A DNA stretch of 23,014 bases from positions 1-23,014 of the forward strand of contig NZ_UQGV01000028.1 in the NCBI RefSeq assembly GCF_900540665.1, given 5' to 3'. Below, piece by piece: positions 1 to 6,762 of the stretch. This stretch comes from an uncultured Catenibacterium sp. GTDB lineage: Bacteria > Bacillota_I > Bacilli_A > Erysipelotrichales > Coprobacillaceae. Each line of letters starts with the position of its first letter. Positions within the stretch are counted from its first letter, which is position 1. Under the pieces are notes generated by a model. The model was not told where the DNA came from. It did not search any database and saw only the letters and a program-made list of their open reading frames with translations. Position numbers and translations under genes: made by a program.

Positions 1-117
1 CCATAATATTCATTTATTCTATTTTTTCTAAATTATTCAAACTTGTTTTTAAGTTCGTCTTTTTTTATACGTTTTGATTGATTTTTGTTTCACACTTTTC
101 TCCTTTATTTGAAAAAA

Positions 118-993
118 CTAAGGTTTTACCCTTAGTTTCTTAGCAAGCTTGTAGGCACCATATTCCGGTGTATGGATAGGTGAAATAAGAGTCTCTATTG
201 TTTCATTAAGAACAGGTAGAATGTAGTTAGAAGCATGCTCAAATACTCCTCCAATGTAGGAAATAGTAGGTATTGAGTGATGCTCTTTTAAGAGCGTTTG
301 TATAAGTGAACGAATTTCTAAGGCTGCCTGTTTATAAATATCTATCGCATAAGGATCTCCCAGATCGGCAGCTAAACCATTGATATAAGCATAGGATGCA
401 ATAGAGGTACGATTTAGATGATTCATAAATGTGATAATATCATAATCAACATCTAGATCACATTCCTTCATAATAAGGTCATAAAGGACTGTTTTAGGGA
501 GTCTGCCATCTATTTCTTTACAGAATGTATTAAACATCTTCTTCGCAATCCAGTAAGCACTGCCTTCATCTCCTAATTGATAACCCCAGCCTCCACAACG
601 TGTCAGCTTATTATTCTTGAGTGATAAAGCAATACTGCCTGTTCCTGCAATGACCACAATACCATCATGACCATCTAATGCGCCTTCTATCGCAATTCTT
701 ACATCACTCTCTACAACAAAAGGTCTATCTCTAAATGCTTCTTTACATATGTATTCTATTTTATCTCTTAGTTCTTTCTGTTGGCCATATCCTGCAAGTC
801 CTGCACCAATAATGGCAGTATGATCAGGATCTAGCTGATTGACACCGTTTCTTAATATTTCAATAGATTGATCTTGTGGCTGAGTTAAAACATGTACTGT
901 AGGAAGGATTAATTCTTTTAAACGAGATCCGTTCTCATCAAAAAGAACCATCTTTGTTTTTGTGCCACCACCATCTATACCTATATATAACAT
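118..993 (-). CDS. murK: BadF/BadG-type N-acetylmuramic acid / N-acetylglucosamine kinase
   Basis: A 291-residue sugar kinase of the BadF/BadG/BcrA/BcrD ATPase family, predicted to phosphorylate N-acetylglucosamine or N-acetylmuramic acid in the cytoplasm. The N-terminus carries the phosphate-1 loop GIDGGGTKTKMVLFD (residues 5-19). A second phosphate loop, IAGTGSIAL, lies near residue 116, followed by the family signature GGWGYQLGDEGSAYWI near 134-149 and an adenosine-type motif ISYIGGVF near 245. The start is supported by AGAGG a few bases upstream. It is the last gene of the murQ operon, 12 bp after the PTS IIC gene. A Clostridium kinase of this family that sits beside murQ acts on both MurNAc and GlcNAc and is called MurK. 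The symbol rests on that context, and a pure GlcNAc kinase is the alternative. Confidence 0.8.
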   Translation of the reverse strand: MLYIGIDGGGTKTKMVLFDENGSRLKELILPTVHVLTQPQDQSIEILRNGVNQLDPDHTAIIGAGLAGYGQQKELRDKIEYICKEAFRDRPFVVESDVRIAIEGALDGHDGIVVIAGTGSIALSLKNNKLTRCGGWGYQLGDEGSAYWIAKKMFNTFCKEIDGRLPKTVLYDLIMKECDLDVDYDIITFMNHLNRTSIASYAYINGLAADLGDPYAIDIYKQAALEIRSLIQTLLKEHHSIPTISYIGGVFEHASNYILPVLNETIETLISPIHTPEYGAYKLAKKLRVKP

Positions 994-1005
994 TTCTGTT
1001 ACCTC

Positions 1006-2358
1006 TTAATTTTCAGATGCTTCGTTTGCTTTTTCTTCTTCTAATAGTTCGTTATCGTACATCTTAAAGAATGGATAATACATAATAACTGAAAGTAGGA
1101 TCAATACAATACTTAATACTGCTGCTCTCCAGTCCCCACCACATGCTAAATAAGCACCAATTGGGCCAGGAAGTGTCCATGGGGCAATAGTCACTGCACA
1201 GTTTACTAAATGCATTGCAGTCGCAATCCATGCAACTGTTGCTAAAACTATTGGGACTAAGATGAATGGAATTAACAACATTGGGTTTAATACGATTGGT
1301 GCACCAAAGATCATTGGTTCATTAATGTTGAATAATGAAGGAAGGATCGTTGTTCTACCAAGTGTTTTACCATATTTACTCTTAGCTGCAAAACAGAATA
1401 AGATTGCAAGTCCTAAAGTAGCACCAGAACCACCAATATGGACAAACCACTGTAAGAATGGTTCTACACCAATATGAGTCGCAGCTTTACCTGCTGCAAC
1501 TGCTGCTGTATTTTGATCAAGTAAGATTAACCAGATTGGTCTAGCAAGTGAACTGACAATAGAGTCACCATGAATACCAAATGACCAGAAGAACATGATC
1601 AAGAAAATAATTAATAATGTAGAAGGTAATGTATCAGTCGCATTGACTAAAGGTTTAATAAGATTACCCACAATGCTATGAACATCTACACCTAACCACA
1701 TAGTTAATGTAGAAATACCTAAGATAATGATAATAGTAGGTGTCAATGATTCAAATGATCTTGCGACTGCAGGTGGAACAGCTGCAGGCATAGTGATCTT
1801 TAATCCTTTAACCTGTGTAAAACGATATACTTCTACTCCAATAAAAGCAGAAATAATACCAATAAACATACCTGCTGAACCTAAGTGTTCTGCAGGAATA
1901 ACATAACCAGATGGTAACTGCTGTAAGAATGCATTTAATTCAGCATTCTTAGTTGCAAGAGCTGCAATAGAGTCTGTTACATCTGGAATAGATGCTGGAA
2001 CAACTGTTAGCAGGAACGTAAGTTCTGCCATGATTGCACCACTTAAACCATCTAAATCATATGATTTAGCTAAAGAGTAACCAATACCAAATACAGCATA
2101 GAGTGTCATGATATACATTGACATTCTATATGGTAGTAGAATTGCGACTGCGTTCGCTTTAATGAATTTTGCGAGTGCCCAGCTTTCAGGCATCTGGTTG
2201 TAAGAAAATGCGACAACCATTAATAATGAACTAACGATGATGATTGGTAATGTTGCAATAATACCATCACGAATCGCACGTAAATGTCTTTGATTAGAGA
2301 GTTTTTCTAATGGACCCGCTAATTTACCTTCAATGACATTTGTAATTGCATCGAACAT
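1006..2358 (-). CDS. PTS Lac/cellobiose-family permease, EIIC subunit
   Basis: A 450-residue polytopic membrane protein of the lactose/cellobiose (chitobiose) EIIC family, which moves a sugar across the membrane while EIIB phosphorylates it. About ten hydrophobic segments are visible. The N-terminus (ITNVIEGKLAGPLEKLSN) is typical of the family. The conserved GIHG segment near residue 260 and FNINEPMIFGAPIVLNP near residues 342-358 form the substrate/phosphotransfer region. The start has GGAG 7-8 bases upstream. No EIIA or EIIB gene is present in the window, so these must come from elsewhere if this is a working PTS. Its neighbours (murQ, kinase, MurR) suggest an amino sugar or muropeptide-derived sugar as substrate, but the sequence alone does not fix the sugar. 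Confidence 0.88.
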   Translation of the reverse strand: MFDAITNVIEGKLAGPLEKLSNQRHLRAIRDGIIATLPIIIVSSLLMVVAFSYNQMPESWALAKFIKANAVAILLPYRMSMYIMTLYAVFGIGYSLAKSYDLDGLSGAIMAELTFLLTVVPASIPDVTDSIAALATKNAELNAFLQQLPSGYVIPAEHLGSAGMFIGIISAFIGVEVYRFTQVKGLKITMPAAVPPAVARSFESLTPTIIIILGISTLTMWLGVDVHSIVGNLIKPLVNATDTLPSTLLIIFLIMFFWSFGIHGDSIVSSLARPIWLILLDQNTAAVAAGKAATHIGVEPFLQWFVHIGGSGATLGLAILFCFAAKSKYGKTLGRTTILPSLFNINEPMIFGAPIVLNPMLLIPFILVPIVLATVAWIATAMHLVNCAVTIAPWTLPGPIGAYLACGGDWRAAVLSIVLILLSVIMYYPFFKMYDNELLEEEKANEASEN

Positions 2359-2372
2359 AATTTTTTCTCCTA

Positions 2373-2705
2373 TTATTTAATCATTAATATTAATACAAAG
2401 GCCATCAAAGAGAAGAGACCTGTTACAAGCCAAAAGTTTTTGCATAATCCTTCTTTTCTTTCAATGAAATACTGGGAATAAGCTACACTGAGTCCACATA
2501 CAAGACCACTAATTAGGGCATTAGGAAGTCTGAAATCAATGTGGAGATAAGTGAATCCATTGACACAGATGATAAGTGACAACATTGTAGAAACAAGAAT
2601 AAGTAATGCACTCTTGAAACCAAACATAGGGATATCATAATCCGTCATACCAAAGACATTCTTGTTTTGTTTATTGTTTTGATTCTTTACAACGTACTTA
2701 TTCAT
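2373..2705 (-). CDS. small membrane protein of unknown function in the murQ operon
   Basis: A 110-residue protein I do not recognise. After a polar, Asn/Lys-rich N-terminus (about 28 residues) there are three hydrophobic stretches: SALLILVSTMLSLIICVNGF (about 32-51), a short one around ALISGLVCGLSVAY (about 63-76), and FWLVTGLFSLMAFVLILMI at the C-terminus. It has AGGAG eight bases before the ATG. It lies 11 bp after murQ and 14 bp before the PTS IIC gene, so it is almost certainly co-transcribed with both. A role as an accessory subunit of the transporter is only a guess from position. Confidence 0.72.
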   Translation of the reverse strand: MNKYVVKNQNNKQNKNVFGMTDYDIPMFGFKSALLILVSTMLSLIICVNGFTYLHIDFRLPNALISGLVCGLSVAYSQYFIERKEGLCKNFWLVTGLFSLMAFVLILMIK

Positions 2706-2716
2706 CTCATATTCTC

Positions 2717-3616
2717 CTATAGATTACTTTTTACAGTTTTACTGATATTTCCATTGTTTTTAAGAAGAGCTTCTTCACATTCTTTTTCATCTTTACCTGT
2801 TAAACCAGATAGAATCGCAATCTTTACATTGTAGTGACATTTTGTTAATAGGGCGATTGATTCTTCTTCAGAACAATCTAAAGATTGTGAGACAATGTTT
2901 ATAGCTCTAATCCTAAGTTTTTCATTGGTAGGCTGTACATCAACCATAAGGTTTTTATAGACCTTTCCTCTTTTGATCATTACAGATGTAGAAAGCATAT
3001 TTAAGACAAGTTTTTGTGCGGTACCTGCCTTCATTCTCGTAGAACCCGTTACGACTTCTGCACCTGTAATTACTTCAATTGGATAGTTGGAATATTTTGA
3101 TATTTCCCCATTGTGAACACAACAGATAGAAACTGTCTGGCATCCTAGTGTGCGCGCATATTGAAGTCCGCCAATGACATAAGGTGTTCTGCCTGATGCT
3201 GCAATACCACATACAACATCTTTGTCTGTTAAGTGGATGTTCTTTAAGTCCTCTACAGCAAGTTCCTGAGAATCTTCTGCACCTTCTATTGCAGTTGTGA
3301 GTGCGATGTTCCCACCAGCGATTAATCCTTGTACAAGTTGAGGATCAACACCATAGGTAGGAGGACATTCTGATGCATCTAGTACACCTAATCTCCCTGA
3401 TGTACCAGCACCAATATAAATCAGTCTGCCACCTTGACTCATCTGTTGATAGATACAGTCAACAGCATCTGAAATTTGCGGTAAGACGTCTCTTACAGCT
3501 AAAGCCACCTTCTGATCTTCATTATTAATAGTAGTAAGAATATCTATCGTAGACATTTCATCTATATGTAATGAATCAGGATTTGACTGTTCTGTATCTA
3601 AGTTATTTAAGTTCAT
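2717..3616 (-). CDS. murQ: N-acetylmuramic acid 6-phosphate etherase MurQ
   Basis: A 299-residue SIS-domain lyase that cleaves the D-lactyl ether of MurNAc-6-phosphate to give GlcNAc-6-phosphate and D-lactate, a key step in cell-wall recycling. The sequence shows the family core: IYIGAGTSGRLGVLDASECP (about 66-85), the catalytic-region Glu in AIEGAED (about 108-114), CGIAASGRTPYVIGGL (about 136-151), and EVVTGSTRMKAGTAQKLVLN (about 187-206). Length is normal for MurQ. The start has AGGAGG eight bases upstream. It is the first gene of the operon and follows a strong promoter overlapped by an inverted repeat, beside a murR-type regulator gene. The expected circuit is MurNAc-6P-responsive repression. 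Confidence 0.96.
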   Translation of the reverse strand: MNLNNLDTEQSNPDSLHIDEMSTIDILTTINNEDQKVALAVRDVLPQISDAVDCIYQQMSQGGRLIYIGAGTSGRLGVLDASECPPTYGVDPQLVQGLIAGGNIALTTAIEGAEDSQELAVEDLKNIHLTDKDVVCGIAASGRTPYVIGGLQYARTLGCQTVSICCVHNGEISKYSNYPIEVITGAEVVTGSTRMKAGTAQKLVLNMLSTSVMIKRGKVYKNLMVDVQPTNEKLRIRAINIVSQSLDCSEEESIALLTKCHYNVKIAILSGLTGKDEKECEEALLKNNGNISKTVKSNL

Positions 3617-3639
3617 TCTTGTTCCCTCCTTCCAATATC

Positions 3640-3691
3640 ATTATAGACTTGTTGAAATATTATTTCAAGTATATTTCATTATAAATGAAAT
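3640..3691 (-). promoter_or_regulatory. murQ operon promoter with two palindromic operators
   Basis: On the minus strand there is a -35 TTGAAA (3663-3668), a 17-bp spacer and a perfect -10 TATAAT (3640-3645) upstream of murQ. The -35 lies inside a perfect inverted repeat TTGAAAT-ATT-ATTTCAA (3652-3668). A second perfect inverted repeat ATTTCATT-ATA-AATGAAAT lies at 3673-3691. Both contain the TGAAA/TTTCA half-sites common for RpiR-type regulators, so they are the likely binding sites of the adjacent MurR-type protein. Occupation of the first site would block the -35. Confidence 0.8.
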
Positions 3692-3708
3692 GTTATTTCT
3701 ATAATAAA

Positions 3709-3732
3709 AGACTCATAGTGAAATATGAGTCT
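3709..3732 (-). terminator. rho-independent terminator of murR
   Basis: Arms AGACTCATA and TATGAGTCT pair perfectly over 9 bp around a 6-nt loop. On the minus strand they are followed by TTTTATTAT. The stem includes part of the murR stop codon. Confidence 0.75.
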
Positions 3733-4567
3733 ACTTTTTGAGTATAGAGACATTGTCTTTAGAATCTATGAGATTCTTTTTATGTTCTTCAAAGTTCTTC
3801 TTAAATACACCATAGTACAATAAGTCAGTTATCACAAATGAAGAGATACGAGAAGAGACTGCACCAATACGCAAGGCTTTTTCTTCACTTGGTACTTTAA
3901 GTGAGTAGGTACTTAGTTTAGAAATTGGATTAGAGTTGATCTGTGTAATAGAGATAAATGGTATTTGTTTTTCATGTAACACTCTAGCAACATCTACTAA
4001 ACCAGTTGTAGAACCTGAGTAACTGATAATAAGTGCTGCATCATTTTGATCCATGCTTTGGGCAAAGGTCATCTGTACATGTAAATCAGCGTTATAGATC
4101 ACCTTCTTGCCTATACGCATGAGTTTTTGGTAGATATCTAAACCAATGACTGATGAACCACCTACACCAAAGAGATAGATAGTAGAAGCATTATTGAGTA
4201 AGTCTATTGATGCTTCTAGTGTATCTATGTTTATTAACTGGTATGTTTTTAAGACTGTATTCATGTTTAATCTACAGCCTTTTTCTACTAGTGTACCGAT
4301 ATTATCTTCTGGTTCAAAGATGAGATCTACTTCTTGTTTTTCTTCTTCTTTAGTAGATTGGGCTAAGTTCATCTTTAAATCACTGAAGCCTTTAAAACCT
4401 ATTTTCTTTGAGAAACGAATAATAGCAGCTGCAGAGGTATTTGTCTTTTCACCTAGTGCCTGTGCAGAATCCTGTAAAATATCATTTTCTAGTATGTATT
4501 CAGCTATAAGCTTTTCTGTTGCAGTATAGCTATCATTGTATTCTTTAATTCTTAAATATGCGTTCAT
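3731..4567 (-). CDS. murR: MurR/RpiR-family transcriptional regulator
   Basis: A 278-residue regulator with the RpiR layout. The N-terminal helix-turn-helix domain (about 1-75) contains EKTNTSAAAIIRFSKKIGFK, and the C-terminal SIS sugar-phosphate-binding domain (about 115-250) contains FGVGGSSVIGLDIYQKL and ALIISYSGSTTGLVDVAR. Proteins of this type sense amino-sugar phosphates such as MurNAc-6P and control murQ operons. GGAGGTGA sits four bases before the ATG, and an extended -10 lies upstream. It is followed by its own terminator and then the murQ promoter, so it is a separate transcription unit with the same orientation. Two decayed copies of its promoter and 5' third lie further upstream (5603-5860, 6485-6762). 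The name murR is inferred from the murQ neighbour. Confidence 0.85.
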   Translation of the reverse strand: MNAYLRIKEYNDSYTATEKLIAEYILENDILQDSAQALGEKTNTSAAAIIRFSKKIGFKGFSDLKMNLAQSTKEEEKQEVDLIFEPEDNIGTLVEKGCRLNMNTVLKTYQLINIDTLEASIDLLNNASTIYLFGVGGSSVIGLDIYQKLMRIGKKVIYNADLHVQMTFAQSMDQNDAALIISYSGSTTGLVDVARVLHEKQIPFISITQINSNPISKLSTYSLKVPSEEKALRIGAVSSRISSFVITDLLYYGVFKKNFEEHKKNLIDSKDNVSILKK

Positions 4568-4589
4568 GAGATCACCTCCGATTAACCTT

Positions 4590-4598
4590 ATTATAGCA
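4590..4598 (-). promoter_or_regulatory. murR extended -10 promoter
   Basis: On the minus strand, TG-C-TATAAT lies 22-23 bp upstream of the murR start codon, followed by GGAGGTGA. No good -35 is seen, which fits an extended -10 promoter. The same element is kept in both decayed upstream copies (5796-5804 and 6700-6708). Confidence 0.6.
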
Positions 4599-4617
4599 TA
4601 TAGAAAGAGTTGTTTTG

Positions 4618-4653
4618 TATATAAAAATATCCCCTAGAGGGGGGATTGGAAAT
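4618..4653. repeat. CRISPR-repeat-like hairpin, copy A (before murR)
   Basis: On the plus strand CCCCTAGAGGGG (4631-4642) is followed by GGATTGGAAA, giving a C/G-rich hairpin with a GGAAA tail. It resembles the array repeat read on its minus strand (CCCC-loop-GGGGACGGAAAC) but in the opposite orientation to array 1. On the minus strand the hairpin is followed by a T-rich run, so it could also terminate leftward transcripts coming from upstream. Homologous elements lie at 5823-5859 and 6727-6762. Confidence 0.5.
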
Positions 4654-4828
4654 CATGAGGTTTCCGTACTTGCCATTTTATACTGTCAAAAATTCAGTTT
4701 TCAACTTTTTATAGAAAACATCATAATTAAGTTGTTCACATCATTTTAATCAGTGCTTAAAAAGATTACCAAGATTCAACCTATTTCATTGTCCTTCTTA
4801 TGATTTTTTGTTTATTATTCTTATCAAA

Positions 4829-5383
4829 TTATATTTTCCCTTCAAGAATTAAATATATCACTTTACCATAGAATATAATTCTTTTTACCTTTATGTTTTT
4901 TAACTTTTTTCCTCTATTCTTACCCTTTAACATTTTATCCCAATATTCATCTATTTCTTTATTAGTTAAACTATCATCAAATACCTTTGAATACTTTTGG
5001 AATTGTTCTTTGAGATCGTTATTAGTCACATTATCGGAATTATTTAGAATAGCAACAGCCATTTTATTCCCAAACATGTTTTTACGTTGTATCCATATTC
5101 CTAATTTCTCGTTTGATATATCAACTATACTAGGCGAATCTTTTCCTTCAAGTTTTTTCATACTTACCATATCACTGGTAATATCTGGATCATTAATTTC
5201 GTTATATTTATTCAAAAAAGAATTAATACTTTTATCTTTTTTATAAATCAACTTTTCTTTTACCTTTTTCTTAACTCCAAAGAAACTATTTTCTAATATG
5301 TCTTTAGTTGTACTTTTTGATTTATTTGTTGTACCACAGCTTACTAATACCAAGCAAAGAAGCAGTATGATTACTTTTCTCAT
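4829..5383 (-). CDS. predicted lipoprotein of unknown function
   Basis: A 184-residue protein with a clear lipoprotein signal: Met-Arg-Lys, a hydrophobic core VIILLLCLVL, and the lipobox LVSC with Cys16 as the lipidated residue. The mature part is Lys-rich and polar, with no domain I recognise. Motifs such as IVDISNEKLGIWIQRKN and KVKRIIFYGKVIYLILEG suggest a small beta-rich secreted domain. The ATG overlaps by four bases (ATGA) the stop codon of a rhomboid remnant upstream, so the two were once translationally coupled. It probably faces the outside of the membrane. The ORF is intact although its upstream partner is broken. Confidence 0.65.
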   Translation of the reverse strand: MRKVIILLLCLVLVSCGTTNKSKSTTKDILENSFFGVKKKVKEKLIYKKDKSINSFLNKYNEINDPDITSDMVSMKKLEGKDSPSIVDISNEKLGIWIQRKNMFGNKMAVAILNNSDNVTNNDLKEQFQKYSKVFDDSLTNKEIDEYWDKMLKGKNRGKKLKNIKVKRIIFYGKVIYLILEGKI

Positions 5384-5602
5384 ATCAACACCCCTCGTAT
5401 TCGTTTCACATTTAACCCATATCCAATTATTGCACCAACTATACCACCGACAATATGTACTATATTTGAAATATTGTTCTGAACTGCAATACCTTCATAT
5501 ACCTGCTGTCCAATATGCAACCACTATAAATGTAATAAGAATTTCTTCTTCTCTAAAATCAATAAATGAAACAAACATAATAAAAGCAAAAACTGCTCCA
5601 CT
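5380..5602 (-). pseudogene. C-terminal fragment of a rhomboid-type intramembrane protease, frameshifted
   Basis: Reading leftward from about 5600, one frame gives GAVFAFIMFVSFIDFREEEI and continues through LITFIVVAYWTAGI before a stop. A shift of one base at about 5510 restores EGIAVQNNISNIVHIVGGIV and then GAIIGYGLNVKR, ending at the TGA that overlaps the lipoprotein start. The late His in VHIVGGIVGAIIGYG, followed by a glycine-rich helix, matches the last catalytic helix of rhomboid proteases. The upstream part with the catalytic Ser (GxSG) is missing, and the fragment abuts a decayed copy of murR 5' sequence. It is therefore a truncated, frameshifted remnant. Identification rests on this short region only. 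Confidence 0.55.
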
Positions 5603-5815
5603 CTACTTCTTGTGGTTTTTCTTCTTTAGTAGATTGAGCAAGGTTCATATTTAGATCACTAAACCTGTTTTCTTTAAGATACTGATATTAGCTATTGCAG
5701 AATCTTGTAGTATATAACTAGCTATTAGCTTTTCTGTAGCAGTATAACCATCTATTCTTAAGTATGCATTCATAGGACTACCACCGATTAACTATATTAT
5801 AACATATAAAAAGAA
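5603..5815 (-). pseudogene. decayed copy B of the murR promoter and 5' coding region
   Basis: The minus strand from ATG at 5773 reads MNAYLRIDGYTATEKLIASY, closely matching the start of the intact regulator (MNAYLRIKEYNDSYTATEKL), then loses frame. The nucleotide match resumes through CAATCTACTAAAGAAGAA, equivalent to residues about 90-95 of the regulator, and stops at about 5603 where the rhomboid fragment begins. The region upstream of the ATG also matches, including TG-T-TATAAT at 5796-5804. It cannot make a regulator but may still supply a promoter for the rhomboid/lipoprotein unit. Confidence 0.75.
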
Positions 5816-5822
5816 TTGTTTT

Positions 5823-5859
5823 GAATATGAAAACATCCTCTGAAGAGGGGATTGGAAAC
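5823..5859. repeat. CRISPR-repeat-like hairpin, copy B
   Basis: On the plus strand CATCCTCTGAAGAGGGGATT forms a hairpin followed by GGAAAC. GGGGATTGGAAAC differs from the array-repeat 3' end GGGGACGGAAAC by one insertion and one substitution. The orientation is opposite to array 1. It sits just upstream of murR copy B, as copy A does before murR, and shares AAAACATCCTCT with the hairpin next to array 2 (17571-17594). Confidence 0.5.
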
Positions 5860-5882
5860 TATTTTAAGGAATCTTAATTACA

Positions 5883-6470
5883 TCACTTGTCATCTATCAA
5901 ATAAGAACTATTGTACATTTTATGTTTTACTTTCTTAACCATATCCGAATCTAACTTATTCAAAAACATTTCAAAATCAATTTGTGATTTTGCTTTAATT
6001 TCTTTTAGTTTTTTAGCATCCGAAATCTTTCTTTTTGCTTCACTTTTAGGATATCCACCACCAAAAGATTCTAAAAATAATGCTTTGATTGTTTCCTCTA
6101 AATTATTTTCACCTGTATATGTATATTCTTCTCCAAGAGGTAAAGATACTACATTTCCATTATTGATCTGTGCAAATAAATAGGCATCTTTCGCAGTTGG
6201 AACATACCCGCATAAAACACCGGGCATACTATTACAAGCAAGCATCATCCCTTGTCCTGAAGAACATCCAGTCACAGCAAAATCAACTATATGACTGTTT
6301 ATGAGTATTCCAATCAACAATGCAATCTCAACATAAGTATAGTTTTCATCTTCATCTACAAAACATCCAAAATTAATAACTTCTGCATCTTTAGCATATT
6401 TCTTTGTATATTTATAAAGCATCTCATTTTTTGATACTTGTGAACTTGCTTGTACGACTGCTATCTTCAT
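5883..6470 (-). CDS. RpiB/LacA/LacB-family sugar-phosphate isomerase
   Basis: A 195-residue protein with the RpiB/LacAB fold. The N-terminal strand is MKIAVVQASSQ, the conserved loop is AVTGCSSGQGMMLACNSMPG (about 84-103), and GYVPTAKDAYLFAQINNGNV (about 107-126) follows, with NVVSLPLGEEY beyond. Members interconvert aldose and ketose phosphates. The catalytic Cys of the family corresponds to the Cys of TGCSSGQG. The C-terminal 50 residues are charged and helical. GGAGG lies seven bases before the ATG. The gene starts directly after a decayed copy of the murR promoter and 5' end (copy C), which may drive it through a leader of about 220 nt. The substrate is unknown. An amino-sugar phosphate is possible from context. 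Confidence 0.82.
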   Translation of the reverse strand: MKIAVVQASSQVSKNEMLYKYTKKYAKDAEVINFGCFVDEDENYTYVEIALLIGILINSHIVDFAVTGCSSGQGMMLACNSMPGVLCGYVPTAKDAYLFAQINNGNVVSLPLGEEYTYTGENNLEETIKALFLESFGGGYPKSEAKRKISDAKKLKEIKAKSQIDFEMFLNKLDSDMVKKVKHKMYNSSYLIDDK

Positions 6471-6484
6471 TAATATTCCTCCAA

Positions 6485-6725
6485 TAGTGTATCTATGTTA
6501 ATACTGTATTCGTATTTAATCTGCTCCTTGTTTTTCTTCTTCAGTAGATTCATCTTTAGATTAATAAACACTTTAAAGCCTGTTTTCTTTGAGAAACGGA
6601 TATTAGCTGCTGCAAAATCTTGTAGGATATAGTCAGCCATTAGCTTTTCTGTAAGGGTATAGCTATCTATATTAAGTATGCATTCATAGGATTAACACCA
6701 TTATAGCATATAAGAAGAATTGTTA
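6485..6725 (-). pseudogene. decayed copy C of the murR promoter and 5' coding region
   Basis: The minus strand from ATG at 6687 begins MNAYLI and then hits TAG. The nucleotide match to murR continues brokenly through TTTCTCAAAGAAAACAGG and on to ACATAGATACACTA, equivalent to residues about 105-120 of the intact regulator, just before the isomerase ribosome binding site. It extends further into the gene than copy B. The promoter part TG-C-TATAAT is preserved at 6700-6708. Several frameshifts and stops make it non-coding. Confidence 0.75.
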
Positions 6726-6726
6726 T

Positions 6727-6762
6727 GTATATGGAAATATCCCCTAAAGAGGGGATTGAAGA
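6727..6762. repeat. CRISPR-repeat-like hairpin, copy C, abutting array 1
   Basis: CCCCTAAAGAGGGG (6741-6754) followed by ATTGAAG on the plus strand is the third member of the family seen at 4618 and 5823. It touches the degenerate last repeat of array 1 and points against it. A related hairpin (17571-17594) occupies the same place beside array 2, so this looks like a border element of the arrays. Confidence 0.5.

Noticed and set aside
49..93. Minus-strand 14-codon frame starting GTG with AAAGGAG six bases upstream, after the kinase gene
   Set aside because: It is too short and without recognisable content. It could be the start of a broken next gene, but the window ends before this can be judged.
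4194..4529. Plus-strand open frames opposite murR, the lipoprotein, cas10 and others
   Set aside because: They lie antisense to well-supported genes, lack ribosome binding sites and have no recognisable domains.
4659..4680. GTTTCCGT string near 4660 as another CRISPR repeat
   Set aside because: Eight bases match the repeat start but the rest does not. Treated as chance next to the copy A hairpin.
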